Notes: generated by a model not told the origin, from the letters alone. A DNA stretch of 38,454 bases from Gloeocapsopsis crepidinum LEGE 06123 (GCF_015207655.1 NZ_JADEWN010000059.1:1-38454), one strand, 5' to 3'. Positions 8,187 through 18,315 are shown, counted from the stretch's first letter. Made by a program: numbers and translations.

Positions 8187-8783
8187 ATGATGAGTATGAT
8201 AGCTTATTATCAAGTATTAGGATTAACAGCGGAAGCAACGCTAGAGGAAATTAAAGCAGCTTACCGTAAGCTAGTGCAGCAGTATCACCCTGATATTAAT
8301 CCTGGAGATCACCACGCTAGAGAGAAATTTATTGCGATTACAGAGGCTTATAGGAAATTACTTGATTCAGTACAATCAACACAAGCACCACAACAAGATA
8401 AAACTGAACCATCAGTAAAAAAGTCTCCCGCAACAAAGGTGACTCGCAAAAATACCTCACCTTACATACCACCGCTATCGGCATTTGAATTTCAAGTGAA
8501 GTGGAATTCTTACCGAGAATTGCAGAAGTTGTGGAAACATAAAAGATTTACGCAAGCGATCGCCTTGGCAGAAACACTCTTCCAAAAATTACCACAAGAT
8601 CCTGAAGTTAAATCTTGGTTAGCAAGTAGCTACCAACGTTGGGGACGACAATTAATCGGCGATCGCCAACTTGAAACTGCCAGAATTTATCTGAAAAAAG
8701 CCTTAAAAACCGATCCGCATAATCGTTCATTATGGTCTGAAGTAGAACGAGATTTTCGCCGGATGGAAAGAATTTTTAGATAA
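8187..8783 (+). CDS. J-domain (DnaJ-like) protein, 198 aa
   Basis: The N-terminal J domain (about residues 6-65) includes YYQVLGL, the AYRKL helix and the HPD signature at about 34-36 ([11 protein letters not shown]), which stimulates Hsp70 ATPase activity. After a polar linker rich in Thr, Pro and Lys, the C-terminal half (about 100-198) has TPR-like helices ([27 protein letters not shown]). There is no zinc-finger or G/F region, so it is a type III J protein, probably targeting DnaK to particular clients. ATGs at 8187, 8190 and 8196 are all possible starts; none has a clear ribosome site. It lies 55 bases after clpP3. Confidence 0.88.
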   Translation: MMSMIAYYQVLGLTAEATLEEIKAAYRKLVQQYHPDINPGDHHAREKFIAITEAYRKLLDSVQSTQAPQQDKTEPSVKKSPATKVTRKNTSPYIPPLSAFEFQVKWNSYRELQKLWKHKRFTQAIALAETLFQKLPQDPEVKSWLASSYQRWGRQLIGDRQLETARIYLKKALKTDPHNRSLWSEVERDFRRMERIFR

Positions 8784-8787
8784 ATAG

Positions 8788-8806
8788 CCCTCAATAAAAA
8801 TGAGGG
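8788..8806. terminator. Hairpin between J-domain gene and TPR pseudogene
   Basis: Arms CCCTCA (8788-8793) and TGAGGG (8801-8806), with an A-rich loop, lie in the 31-base gap between the two convergent genes. In the minus direction the loop is T-rich. It is probably a modest bidirectional terminator. Confidence 0.5.
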
Positions 8807-8814
8807 ATGCTGTA

Positions 8815-11066
8815 TTATTCTATAGATTTGATGATTTGAACTATCTGCTGATACAAATCGATCTTTCCTTGCTGAACCAACAAGTCTTTAGCCTGGTTTT
8901 AATCACCCAAAGCATCCGCTTCACCTAATTGATGGCGTAATATACCTCGGCGATAGTAAGCTTCAGCATAGTTTGGATCAAGTTTCATGCCTCATTATAT
9001 TCTGCGATCGCCTTTTGGTTATCTTGTAATTCTTGATCGACAAGCCCGCGATTATAATATGCGATCGCAGAATTGGGCGCAAGCTGAATTGCAGTATTGT
9101 AATTTGTCAGTGCTTCTGCAAAATCTCCAGCTTGATACCGCGCTACACCTTGATTATTATAAAAAACACTGTCAAGATTGTGACGCAGCACTTTATTCAC
9201 GTCTTCAGTTTCACCAACTGCTAGCGAATCTTGACTCAAAGCAACATCATAATCTGTAAGTGCGCCTGGTGTTTGAGATTGACGATGCGCCACACCTCGG
9301 TTATTGTAAGCGACAGGTGAAGGCAGATTGGGGCGGATTGAAAATTCTGCTAAACCGATTGGCTTATTAGCCATGTCATCGCGGGCAACTCCGCGATTAG
9401 TGTAGAGTTTTACAAGCTGTGGATTGAGTTGCAAAGCTTGGTGATAATCTGCCGCTGCGCCTTCTACATCTCCCCCATCTTCACGCGCCATACCCCGCTT
9501 GTAGTAAGCTTCTGCATAATTAGGTTTCAAGCTAATAAAGTAATTATAATCTTCAATCGCACCTTGGTTATCTTTTAACTGAACGCGGGCATCAGCGCGT
9601 TTATAGTAAGCTTCAGCATGGAGAGGCGGCGATCGCAAGAATACGCTGTAATCAGCAACAGCTTCAGGATATTTTGCCAGTTCCAAGCGGACATTACCAC
9701 GTTTATAATGTGCTGTAGCGTGTTTTGGATAAAAGCGCAGAAATTCATTGTCATCAGCTTCTGCCTCTTGATATTTGCTAGAAGCACTGTGTGCATCACC
9801 ACGGGCGTAGTATGCTTCAATGAGGTCTGGATTGAGCATTAACGCTGTGCTATGGTCTTGAACGGCTCCTGAGTAATCAGTAAAATGGTAGCGTAAGTTA
9901 CCGCGAGAATAATAGACTTGTGCATATCCAGGATTTAACCGTAAGGCTTCCTGATAGTCTTGTATAGCAAGTTGGTGTTTATTTAATTGTGCGTGAGCAA
10001 CACCTCGATTAGCATAAGCTGTAGCGTAGTCGGGATTGCTATAATTAGGGTCAATGCGAATTGCTTGCGTATAATCAGCGATCGCTTGTGTATAGTGTTC
10101 AATCGCTTGCGCATAACTTTTTGTTTTCAGCTTCGTCGCCGCGATTTCAGAATGAATTTTAGCCCGATTCAGAAAAGCTTTAGCCGTGTAATTGTGACGA
10201 ATAAACAAGTCTGGATTGAGACGTAGAACCTTTTCGTAATCTGCCAGTTGGCGTTGTTGATTACCTAAAACTGAGTAAGTTGTACCTCGGTTGTAATAAA
10301 CTTCTGCATACTCTGAATTGAGACGCAATGCTTGATCGCAATCGGTTAATGCTTGCTGATAATTTTTTAATTGATATATCAACGGGCGGCGAGGAAACCT
10401 CGCCGACATTAGTTGATAGAACAGCGTACCGCGATAGTAATAAACTTGGTCATTATTAGGGTAATACTGCAGATACTTAGTGTAATCAGCGATCGCACCA
10501 GGTTTATCTCGTAGGCGATCGCGGACAATTGCGCGATGTTTGTAGGCATCAGCATAGTGAGGAGAAATCCGAATTGCGTCATTATAATCTACAAGTGCGG
10601 CTTTATACTCTCCCGATGTGTGATAAATACTGCCGCGATGGTAATAAGCTGTAGCGTGACGAGAATCGAGACGAATTGCTTGGCTATAATCGGCGATCGC
10701 TCCTTGTGCGTCTTTTTGCTGCCAGCGCACAAAACCTTGATTATAGTATGCCATAGTACACTGAGGATTCAAGCGAATTGCTTGAGTGTAATCTTCTAGC
10801 GCACCTTTTTTATTTCCCATAGCAAAGCGCAGTTCACCACGTCTTACCCAAGCTGGCGCATACTCTGAATTAAGTTTGATAAATTTATCAGTATTCTCTA
10901 AATCTAGATTCAGCGTTTTGCGATCGCTCTGAGTTGAAACACGACAGGACTAGTTTAATAGTCTATAGAAGTTATAGTCAGGTAATGCTGCAACAATGTG
11001 GGGTTGCCCTGTAATAATAGTTACAGTACTAATGAATAATAATGGTACTTGCCAGTAAGTTAGCAT
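8815..11066 (-). pseudogene. Decaying TPR-repeat protein gene (two stops, one frameshift)
   Basis: The central open part (10820-8985) encodes about 17 TPR units of roughly 34 residues (A..Y..RG......AI.DY..A...NP), a protein-interaction solenoid. The frame extends upstream in phase to ATG at 11066, encoding a signal-peptide-like start (MLTYWQVPLLFISTVTIITG, then QPHIVAALPDY), but codon 39 is TAG (10952-10950). TPR sequence (LNSEYAPAWVRRGELRFA) continues between that stop and the first internal Met. At the 3' end a one-base deletion near 8987 shifts the frame. The next frame continues KLDPNYAEAYYRRGILRHQLGE to a TAA at 8901-8899, after which NQAKDLLVQQGKIDLYQQ runs to a TAA at 8815. The intact ancestor was an exported TPR protein of about 750 residues. 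The internal part could still be translated from a downstream start. Confidence 0.8.
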
Positions 11067-11247
11067 AGACTTGTTTGCGATTTCAGGGTTTATATTCTTA
11101 TTCCCTAAAAGCCCACTATGGTGACATTTCTTGATCGTGCAACTGAGATAATTGGGTGAAAATAAAGGTAACTTAAGGGCTGTGAATAGTTGATGATCAA
11201 CCCATTAACCATTAATTAGCAGAAAACGTGCGTTCAGTAAGATTGAT

Positions 11248-11505
11248 ATGACTAAATTGATTCAGGTGACAGTAAAGCTATTTGCCGCATACCAAGAAGC
11301 TTATGGAACCTCAGAGTTGATATTAGCATTTCCGCAAGGGACGTCAGTTGTTGAAGTACGCGATCGCCTCATTCAAGAACACCCAGAACTCAGCCAGTGG
11401 GCTAATGTCACTCGGTTTGGGATCAACCTTCAATTTGTCGAACCAGAAACTCCTCTAAATGATGGTGATGAGGTAGTGTTAATTCCGCCAGTCAGTGGAG
11501 GTTAA
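11248..11505 (+). CDS. moaD: MoaD-family sulfur carrier (molybdopterin synthase small subunit)
   Basis: This 85-residue ubiquitin-fold protein ends in the Gly-Gly tail (IPPVSGG) that is adenylated and thiocarboxylated to deliver sulfur to precursor Z in molybdenum cofactor synthesis. KLFAAYQEAYG at the start, the central VVEVRDRLIQEHPEL helix and LNDGDEVVLIPPVSGG at the end fit MoaD better than the shorter ThiS. No other moa gene is adjacent. The gene is followed by a decayed ABC ATPase. It could also serve another sulfur-transfer pathway. Confidence 0.85.
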   Translation: MTKLIQVTVKLFAAYQEAYGTSELILAFPQGTSVVEVRDRLIQEHPELSQWANVTRFGINLQFVEPETPLNDGDEVVLIPPVSGG

Positions 11506-11529
11506 TTCATCTAACCACCCAATACGTAG

Positions 11530-12154
11530 CAAAGCGGTAAAACTACTCTACTACGTTTAATTGGTGGCTTTGAAATTCCTAACAGTGGCAAAATCTGAAT
11601 TAGCAATCAATATGTCAACCGCATAAGCGCCTATCGCCGCAATGTCCATACCGTATTTCAAGACTATGCGCTGTTTCCTCATTTATCAGTATTTGAAAAT
11701 GTCCGCTTTTCCCTACAAGTCAAACGGTTAGCGCGTGACGAAATTCATACAAGAGTTACCGACGCCTTTAAGTTAGTTCAACTCTGAGAAATGCGCGTAG
11801 TACTCTGATATCAGTTTATGACCATCCTGTCAACCTCTATGTAGCAGAATTTATTGGTGGCGCTAACTTTTTAGAAGGAGTTCTCATACAAGTTAAGGGC
11901 AATCAAGGTCAAGTAAAAATAGACAATCAAGTTATTACAGGGACGTTAGCAACAGAAATATCACCCAATAGCGCAGTAAAAAAAGTCATTATCTCGGCTA
12001 CGCGACAAGTTACCTTGTTGAGATGTCAAGTTTAGAATTTCACGCTTTAGAACCACGGTGACGGGGCGCAACTCCGTATCAAGAAGGCGATCGCGTTTTC
12101 CTGTCTTAGGAATGGCAAGAAGCCTCAATGTTTCCTAAAAGCAAAGTGATGTGA
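11530..12154 (+). pseudogene. Remnant of a PotA/CysA-type ABC transporter ATPase
   Basis: From 11530 the frame reads QSGKTTLLRLIGGFEIPNSGKI (Walker A remainder), a TGA at 11596, and then RISAYRRNVHTVFQDYALFP with HLSVFENVRFSLQV (Q-loop region), ending at TGA 11785. A deletion has removed the signature motif, Walker B and H-loop. A different frame resumes with LISVYDHPVNLYVAEFIGGANFLEGV, then a shifted TOBE-like tail (YLVEMSSLEFHALEPR, stop, RGATPYQEGDRVFLS, stop, EWQEASMFPKSKV). This is the layout of spermidine/putrescine-type importer ATPases (normally about 350-380 residues). At least three stops, two frame changes, an absent N-terminus and the missing middle make it non-functional. No permease or binding protein remains nearby. 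Confidence 0.85.
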
Positions 12155-13450
12155 TTACCCTTTCTTCATCGTGAAATAATCCTGAACCTCTCCGAGATCG
12201 TCAACAAAAGTGACATCAAGCCGTTTTTCCTGTACATCTAGCACCAAAGATCCAGGAATACTCAAAGATGTATGCATTGCGGGATGTGGTGAAACTTCAT
12301 CAGCACGCGCTGAAGTTCCAGCAACTATATACACTGTACCAGTATGAGCTGCATCAGAAGGCTTTTGATATGCTCCTGAGTTGTCTTCTTGACCACTACC
12401 TCGATCCTGCATCATTTGCAAAGTAAAGGTGTCTGATGTGCCATAATGCCCATCAATTAAGTAGGAACGTTCGTAAGAGTGACTGTGACCAGATAAAACT
12501 AAATCTACACCTGCTGCTTCTAAAACTGGTAAGGCACGTTCGCGCATTTCAATCAATTCAATTTCTGTATCCGAATCGTGCGATCCTTTTGTGTATGGGG
12601 GATGATGCCAAAATGCGATTTGCCAATCTTTATCAGATTCCGCTGCATCTTCAGCAGCCCAAGTTAACATTGCACCTGTAGACGCGCGATCGCTACCGTA
12701 AGAATCGAGACAAATAAAGTGAATATTACCGTAGTCGAACGAATAATATGCTGCTGTTCCCGATGGGACACCGCCCGCCTCACCCTGGGTAGGAGGATTA
12801 AATAACTCGTAATACGGTCCAGTTTGCCACTCTGAACTGGCACTTCCAGCATCGTGGTTGCCAATCGCTGTCCAGAGTACGCTGTTACGTAAAATTTGCG
12901 GATACATCTCAAAAACCCCCTGCTGATACTCATCCCAAGTACCAGTGTCGTAAGCATTATCTCCTAACATCAGCCACAAATCAGTGTGGCGCGTGCCAGT
13001 AAACTTGAGGTATCCATCGCGTACCTGTGCAGCAATATCATTACCTCGTCCTGAATCACCGACAACCCAAATACGAGTTGGCTTTGGTTGTTTTGGTGCA
13101 GTGACAAAAAAATTATCTTCGCTGCTTTGAGTAACTTCTGCTGAAGTCGCGATCGCGTAGTAGTATTTTGTATCTGACTCAAGCTCTTGGAGTTTCACCG
13201 TATGGTCGCAGGTTATTGCTGTTTCTGTAGCCTTGAACAACAGTTTGTGTGGTTCAGTACCATACAAGACACTTCCTTGAGCTGGGATGTTTGTAGCCCA
13301 ACGGATAATAATACTAGAATCTGTTCCCTGTTGTAGATAGGGACCTCGAATAATGGATGATTTAGGTGTTCGGTTTTCTATCTTAGCTGTTGCTTGAGTT
13401 AACGATGCGGTTTGTACCTCCAGCAAATCAAAACTTGAATCTTTACTCAT
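12155..13450 (-). CDS. Purple-acid-phosphatase-like metallophosphoesterase
   Basis: A 431-residue protein with an N-terminal fibronectin-like beta domain (about 35-120; RGPYLQQGTDSSIIIRWAT) and a calcineurin-like metallophosphoesterase domain (about 125-410). All five metal motifs are visible: GDSGRG, GDNAYD, GNHD, HHPPYT and GHSHSYER. Purple acid phosphatases hydrolyse phosphate monoesters with a two-metal centre and often help scavenge organic phosphate. No signal peptide is evident, so the location is unclear. I prefer ATG 13450, which has an AGAAGTGG-like site upstream, over GTG 13459. It is convergent with the PotA remnant, which ends one base away. Confidence 0.9.
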   Translation of the reverse strand: MSKDSSFDLLEVQTASLTQATAKIENRTPKSSIIRGPYLQQGTDSSIIIRWATNIPAQGSVLYGTEPHKLLFKATETAITCDHTVKLQELESDTKYYYAIATSAEVTQSSEDNFFVTAPKQPKPTRIWVVGDSGRGNDIAAQVRDGYLKFTGTRHTDLWLMLGDNAYDTGTWDEYQQGVFEMYPQILRNSVLWTAIGNHDAGSASSEWQTGPYYELFNPPTQGEAGGVPSGTAAYYSFDYGNIHFICLDSYGSDRASTGAMLTWAAEDAAESDKDWQIAFWHHPPYTKGSHDSDTEIELIEMRERALPVLEAAGVDLVLSGHSHSYERSYLIDGHYGTSDTFTLQMMQDRGSGQEDNSGAYQKPSDAAHTGTVYIVAGTSARADEVSPHPAMHTSLSIPGSLVLDVQEKRLDVTFVDDLGEVQDYFTMKKG

Positions 13451-13734
13451 TTGTGCCACTTCTGAAAATCATCACGCGCTTTTAGACTAAAACAGGTTTT
13501 AAGTATGAGTTTTTGGTGTCCAATGCGTGCAAAATCCTTTAGAGATTGCATCCCGTGTTTCAGGAACGAATAACACTCTTTGCTGCAAAGGACAAGTAAC
13601 AGAGGCGCGATGTTGACAATTTGAACAATTCATGAACTTTTGTCGCTAAACTCCAACTCTATGTTTAACGCACTTATTCGTGATTTGAATGTTGGCGCGA
13701 TCGCTTTTATTGTTTTTTTTTACAAGATCCTTAC

Positions 13735-14484
13735 TTAATCAGTCTGTAGACTTTCAATTGCTGCCCATTCACTCGGTGAAAGTGGTTGTACTTCAAACTG
13801 CATATCAAAGCAACTTATAGCTGCCTTCATCAAAGCTTCAGCTACCATGACACGCAAGCATTCTCCTCGTGTTGCCATCGGTACAATTGGTTCTGCCTTA
13901 GTACCAAATACTTCAGTCAAAAGTTCTGTATCAGGTTCTAAGCGGATTGAACCGTGTTGTAAAACAGCCCCCTTATAGAAAAGCTGTGCGCTACCAATCA
14001 ACTTCGTGCCATTGGCTAACACTAAATCCGCGCTAGTTGCTGTACTAAAACAGTTAGGATTGTGAACGTAGCCGCGTCCTGCAGTTCCATAGTGTAATTC
14101 TACGCCCAGCGATCGCCACCCTTGGATCAAAAAATCACAAATCTGCTGGTATACTTGGGCGCGATTGCCAGTTAAACCTGATGTAACTACCGTATAAGTA
14201 AGATCCCCTTGGTGTAACACTGCACGTCCTCCAGTAGGACGACGTACCAAATCAACAGGTTGACCTTGCCAAGTTAGATGTTGCCAAGCTTCTGGATATT
14301 TATGCTGATGATAGCCTAGGGAAATTGCTGCTGGCGACCACGTATAAAATCGCAGAGTAGACGGATGCAAACCAGAAGAATGTTGTTCGAGTAACCAACG
14401 GTCGATTGCCATTTGCACCCGCCCTGGTGCAGCGAAAAGCGGAATTAGCCGCCATTTTATTGAGGATTTAGGCAACAAGGTCAA
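13735..14484 (-). CDS. Lipoate/octanoate protein ligase family (LipM/LplA-like)
   Basis: A BPL/LplA-fold protein of about 249 residues. Visible motifs are RRPTGGRAVLHQGDLTYT (81-98), Cys in NPNCF (C145) and NGTKLIGSAQ (K161). The PxCF Cys corresponds to the acyl-acceptor of LipM-type octanoyl transferases, while LplA ligases share the other motifs, so transfer of octanoate or lipoate to carrier proteins (GcvH, E2 subunits) is likely and the exact reaction is open. The start is uncertain: TTG at 14484 is three bases after the YbjN stop, and TTGs follow at 14478 and 14475; there is no ATG nearby. Tight coupling suggests co-translation with the YbjN gene. Confidence 0.85.
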   Translation of the reverse strand: MTLLPKSSIKWRLIPLFAAPGRVQMAIDRWLLEQHSSGLHPSTLRFYTWSPAAISLGYHQHKYPEAWQHLTWQGQPVDLVRRPTGGRAVLHQGDLTYTVVTSGLTGNRAQVYQQICDFLIQGWRSLGVELHYGTAGRGYVHNPNCFSTATSADLVLANGTKLIGSAQLFYKGAVLQHGSIRLEPDTELLTEVFGTKAEPIVPMATRGECLRVMVAEALMKAAISCFDMQFEVQPLSPSEWAAIESLQTD

Positions 14485-14487
14485 ATA

Positions 14488-14985
14488 TTAAGCTGTACCA
14501 AATTCAGATTGTAAAGCTTCATCATTATCATCGGCGATTGTTGCGACTATGGTAATTAATCGCGAGATTTCGCCTGGAGAAACTCCTGCTAAGGTGCGCG
14601 AAGCCAAGACAACAATCTGCTCATCAAAAATACCGAAACAGGCTTCAAAAGTTCCTGACCAGTTCATTTCCATAAGTCTACGCATTAATTGTGCTTCATT
14701 TTTTACTGGCAGTTTTAGCACCGCAGACCAAACTGTTAAGGTATCTTCGTCACTTAACCCAGTAAGTTGCACAAATACTTCAACGCTACCGTATTTAAAC
14801 TTCCATAAATGACCTTCCTGAGTTTGACTGACCATCGCGGTGTCATCTTCTTCTAGACTGGAGATGACTGTTTGAATCACTGCCACAGGGTCATCGCTGG
14901 TTGCTTCATCAAGCAACTCATCGATCATTTCATTAGTGGACAATTGGGTAGCAACTGTTTCCGGATCGGCTTGAAAGCTCGTCAT
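14488..14985 (-). CDS. YbjN domain-containing protein
   Basis: A 165-residue acidic protein of the YbjN fold (secretion-chaperone-like): an N-terminal helical part, then LWKFKYGSVEVFVQLTG, WSAVLKLPVKNEAQLMRRLMEMN, a strand block (FEACFGIFDEQIVVLASRTL) and a final helix with ISRLITIVATIADDND. Family members are thought to modulate protein partners or stress responses, without a settled biochemical role. It has an ATG start and no signal peptide. It is the first gene of a two-gene unit with the lipoyl-transferase-like gene, separated by only three bases. Confidence 0.88.
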   Translation of the reverse strand: MTSFQADPETVATQLSTNEMIDELLDEATSDDPVAVIQTVISSLEEDDTAMVSQTQEGHLWKFKYGSVEVFVQLTGLSDEDTLTVWSAVLKLPVKNEAQLMRRLMEMNWSGTFEACFGIFDEQIVVLASRTLAGVSPGEISRLITIVATIADDNDEALQSEFGTA

Positions 14986-15205
14986 AGAAATTTAGATTTG
15001 CACTATTAATGAAGTATCTCTAGACCCAATGTATCGTCTGAGGTGCGCTACTGGGTAAATAAGTCAATTATTTATTGTCAAAGAATGAAAGCGATCGCCT
15101 GCAAATACTCATCATTGCTTGCGATCGCCTATATCAATAAAAAGGGTTGAGCGGGCTAGTTCTTTAGTGAATTCTGGCCCCTTACCCCTCACTCCTCACC
15201 CCTCT

Positions 15206-16261
15206 TCAAGCTGGCTTATGGGCAACAAACACTTTACTCATGAAATGAGTTTGAGTCGTAACATTCTCAAAGCCCGCTTTTGTTAGACGCTCAACCAAGT
15301 CGTCGGTCATATAGTGTTTATAGAAAGGTTCGTGAAAAGTTTCGTGAAAGCTTTCCATCACAGGAACCATATCAGGCGAATCACTGACCTGTATCGAATC
15401 GCAGATGATAAATACACCTCCAGGCTGAGTCACGCGGAAGCATTGATCAATAACTTTTTGACGTACTGGGCCTGGTAGTTCGTGGAACAGAAACACGCAA
15501 GTTGTCGCATGAAAGTAATTATCTAAATAAGGTAATTCTTCCGCATTAGCTTGCAGCAACTGTGGCAATTCGCCAGGATTTTGCGATAGGAGTTGATTTG
15601 CCTTACGTAAGTAAGCTGGTGATAAGTCAGTTCCAAATAAAGATGCTTCAGGCAAAGCCGCACGAATCAATTTCAAGGTACGCCCCGTTCCACAAGCGAC
15701 ATCAAGAATGCGTACTTGGTGTGGTGGTACATTCACAACTTCTTGCAAACCCTGCTTGAGTGGCGCGAGAATCCGTCGTCGCATCGGATCGGCAGTACCA
15801 CCAAATAGAATCTCTACCTGTAAGTCATATAGCTTGGCAGATGAATCGCTCAAATAGCCACCTGTTTGGTGATGGAAGTTACGGATATAGTAGTTGGGAT
15901 AACCTTCTACATTGATATCAGGCGAAAAATCTTGATACTGCTTTTGTTTTGCCCGTTCCCAAATTTGGGGTAAATCAAGCCAAACAGCTGGGTAGTAAAG
16001 GAAAAACTCATCCCAAGGGTTATCAAATAGTAAGCTTTTAGGATAGATACCTGCTTCAGCATCTTGCCAATCAGTTTCAAGTAACTGATTTAATCTTTGT
16101 TGAATTTTCAATAAAACATCAGGAGAGATCGGTCTAGCCTGGCTTTCGGTTGGAGAAACCATGTTCATCAACCGAGTGCTTAATATTTTGTGCGCTAAAC
16201 CAAAGTAGTTTTTGCCCTGCTGAAAAGTCTGATAAGTCAGCTTGGTTAAAGTATCAGGCAT
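15206..16261 (-). CDS. Class I SAM-dependent methyltransferase, 351 aa
   Basis: The Rossmann methyltransferase domain (about 180-300) carries motif I VRILDVACGTGRTLK (183-197), the acidic strand end FGTDLSPAYLRKA and the post-motif EELPYLDNYFHATTCVFLFHELP. The first 175 residues are a family-specific extension rich in aromatic residues (NPWDEFFLYYPAVWLDLPQIWERA), of a type seen in cyanobacterial methyltransferases of unknown substrate; a small lipophilic substrate is possible but unproven. There is no membrane segment. It starts with ATG at 16261 and is monocistronic, downstream of glnA on the same strand but separated by the glnA terminator. Confidence 0.85.
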   Translation of the reverse strand: MPDTLTKLTYQTFQQGKNYFGLAHKILSTRLMNMVSPTESQARPISPDVLLKIQQRLNQLLETDWQDAEAGIYPKSLLFDNPWDEFFLYYPAVWLDLPQIWERAKQKQYQDFSPDINVEGYPNYYIRNFHHQTGGYLSDSSAKLYDLQVEILFGGTADPMRRRILAPLKQGLQEVVNVPPHQVRILDVACGTGRTLKLIRAALPEASLFGTDLSPAYLRKANQLLSQNPGELPQLLQANAEELPYLDNYFHATTCVFLFHELPGPVRQKVIDQCFRVTQPGGVFIICDSIQVSDSPDMVPVMESFHETFHEPFYKHYMTDDLVERLTKAGFENVTTQTHFMSKVFVAHKPA

Positions 16262-16410
16262 GAGAGTGGCGTAAATTATCTTAACGATAGCGATCTACTG
16301 TAAATAATTGTAACGAATTTACTCATCGTCTCATATCCCTTTAGATATGTATCGCCATAACTTAGAGATATCTTTTCTCGCCCAATCTCAAAACCTGACG
16401 ACTTCATGAG

Positions 16411-16440
16411 CAATAAAAAAGCCACCTGCATGAGGTGGCA
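16411..16440 (-). terminator. Intrinsic terminator of glnA
   Basis: In the minus direction, seven-base GC-rich arms GCCACCT/AGGTGGC (16421-16439, loop 5) are followed directly by six T (complement of 16415-16420). It lies 24 bases past the glnA stop codon: a textbook rho-independent terminator. Confidence 0.9.
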
Positions 16441-16463
16441 AAATGTTATTTCAGCAACAGAGA

Positions 16464-17885
16464 TTACACATCATAGTAGAGGGCAAACTCGTAGGGGTGA
16501 GGACGCAGCCGCATCGGGTTGATTTCTTTATCAATCTTGTAGGTAATCCAGTTGTTGATAAAGTCTTCTGTAAAGACTCCAGTAGCCGTGAGGAAGCTGT
16601 GATCGTCTTCGAGTGCTTGTAAAGCCTCAAGCAAAGAACCTGGTGTTGAGGGGACTTTTGCCAACTCTTCAGGGCTAAGTTCGTAGATATCTACATCTAA
16701 AGGATCGCCAGGATCAATTTCGTTCTTGATACCGTCAATACCCGCGCATAACATCGCCGCAAACGCAAGATAGGGGTTTGCGGTAGGATCAGGACAACGG
16801 AACTCTAAACGCTTTGCCTTGGGGCTAGAAGCAATGGGAATTCGTACCGAAGCTGAACGGTTCCCTTGGGAGTATGCCAAGTTTACAGGTGCTTCAAAAC
16901 CAGGAACTAAACGCTTATAAGAATTTGTGCTGGGATTGGTAAAGGCTAACAACGCGGGAGCGTGTTTTAGGATACCACCGATGTAGTGCAGTGCCATCTG
17001 GCTTAAACCGGCATAGCGATCGCCTGCAAATAAGGGTTGACCTTCTTTCCAAATTGATTGGTGAGTGTGCATCCCTGAACCGTTATCGTTAAAGATTGGC
17101 TTGGGCATGAAGGTGACGGTCTTACCGTATTTCTTCGCAACGTTTTTGATGACATATTTGTAAACCATCAAATCGTCAGCAGCTTTGATTAGCGGTGCAA
17201 ACTTCATCCCTAACTCGCACTGACCGCCGGTAGCAACTTCGTGGTGATGTTTTTCAATCACGACACCGCATTTTGCCATTGTCAGCAGCATTTCACTGCG
17301 CATATCTTGCAACGAGTCGGTGGGTGACACGGGGAAGTAACCTTCTTTGTAGCGAGGTTTATAACCTAAGTTACCGCCTGCTTCTTCTCGTCCCGAATTC
17401 CAACGACCCTCGGCGGAATCTACGTAGTAGTAGCTCTTGTTTTCAGTTTGGTCAAAGCGGACATCATCGAAAATAAAGAATTCTGCTTCTGGACCAAAAA
17501 ATGCTGTATCGCCAAGATTTGCCGCTTGAAGAAAATCTAATGCTTTTTGGGCGATCGCGCGCGGACAGCGATCGTAAAGTTCTCCGGTACGCGGCTCTAA
17601 AATTGTACAAATCAATGACAGTGTTTTGTCTGCCATAAAGGGGTCAATCCAGGCAGTATTAGGATCTGGTCGCATTGCCATGTCTGATTCATGAATTGAC
17701 TTCCAGCCACGAATACTGGAGCCATCAAACGCTACCCCTTCAGTAAAGCTTTCTTCTTCGATCAGCGATTGATGCACCGTGAGATGTTGCCAAGTACCTA
17801 AGGGATCGACAAATTTTAAATCGATCAGTTCAATGTTTTCGTCTTGAATCATCTTCAAGACATCTTGCGGGGTTTTTTCAGACAT
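16464..17885 (-). CDS. glnA: Glutamine synthetase type I
   Basis: A 473-residue GSI that makes glutamine from glutamate, ammonia and ATP, as dodecamers in the cytosol; this is the entry point for nitrogen. The family blocks are all present: FDGSSIRGW (substrate loop), [11 protein letters not shown], the ATP-binding stretch with [37 protein letters not shown] (330s) and the C-terminal [16 protein letters not shown]. Cyanobacterial GSI is controlled by small inactivating factors rather than by adenylylation; their genes are not here. Transcription is from an NtcA-type promoter (17956-17997). It is monocistronic, closed by its own terminator, and divergent from apcF. Confidence 0.98.
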   Translation of the reverse strand: MSEKTPQDVLKMIQDENIELIDLKFVDPLGTWQHLTVHQSLIEEESFTEGVAFDGSSIRGWKSIHESDMAMRPDPNTAWIDPFMADKTLSLICTILEPRTGELYDRCPRAIAQKALDFLQAANLGDTAFFGPEAEFFIFDDVRFDQTENKSYYYVDSAEGRWNSGREEAGGNLGYKPRYKEGYFPVSPTDSLQDMRSEMLLTMAKCGVVIEKHHHEVATGGQCELGMKFAPLIKAADDLMVYKYVIKNVAKKYGKTVTFMPKPIFNDNGSGMHTHQSIWKEGQPLFAGDRYAGLSQMALHYIGGILKHAPALLAFTNPSTNSYKRLVPGFEAPVNLAYSQGNRSASVRIPIASSPKAKRLEFRCPDPTANPYLAFAAMLCAGIDGIKNEIDPGDPLDVDIYELSPEELAKVPSTPGSLLEALQALEDDHSFLTATGVFTEDFINNWITYKIDKEINPMRLRPHPYEFALYYDV

Positions 17886-17955
17886 GGTAACTCCTTAACT
17901 TTTTTATCCTGCTGCCGCTATTAGGTTCAGACTAAAACTGTGCCACTTTTGGATC

Positions 17956-17997
17956 ATCCTAAGGATAGAGTAAGGGCAGTTTTGTAGTTTATTATAC
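17956..17997 (-). promoter_or_regulatory. NtcA-activated promoter of glnA
   Basis: GTA-N8-TAC at 17984-17997 (GTAGTTTATTATAC on the plus strand) is a perfect NtcA palindrome. Exactly 22 bases further in the glnA direction lies TAGGAT (17961-17956), fitting the TA-N3-T -10 element of class II NtcA promoters. The transcript would start about 65 bases before the ATG. Known biology: NtcA activates glnA under nitrogen limitation with 2-oxoglutarate. Confidence 0.88.
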
Positions 17998-18315
17998 AAA
18001 AATTCGTTTTTACTGATTCTATTAGGATTCTTTGCGAAAGATTGTGAGATTGACTCCCTTTGCTTAACAATACGGCTTGTGAAGTTGAAAATCACCAACT
18101 AAGACAATCAAAAGATGCAGCATAAAATAACATCATTTATAAAATCTCAGATTTACAATCTCAAATCGGTAGTCAAATTGGCATAGAATCCATAAGTAGC
18201 GAGTAAATTGCCTGAGCGCTATTTCTATACTTTAGGCACCATAGTCATAAATACTAGGTACAAAAAATCAACTCAAGAATATCAAACCACAAATAGGAAT
18301 TCGGAGATCAATTTC

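Noticed and set aside
17886-17955. Glutamine riboswitch in the glnA leader
   Set aside because: The short leader of about 65 bases shows no recognisable aptamer core; NtcA control explains regulation.
17904-18098. Minus-strand frame of 64 codons upstream of glnA
   Set aside because: It covers the NtcA site, -10 element and leader of glnA and has no recognisable protein features.
18208-18315. N-terminal extension of ApcF
   Set aside because: Family length of 169 residues, the MRDAVTTLI start and GGAG before 18316 all favour the internal ATG.
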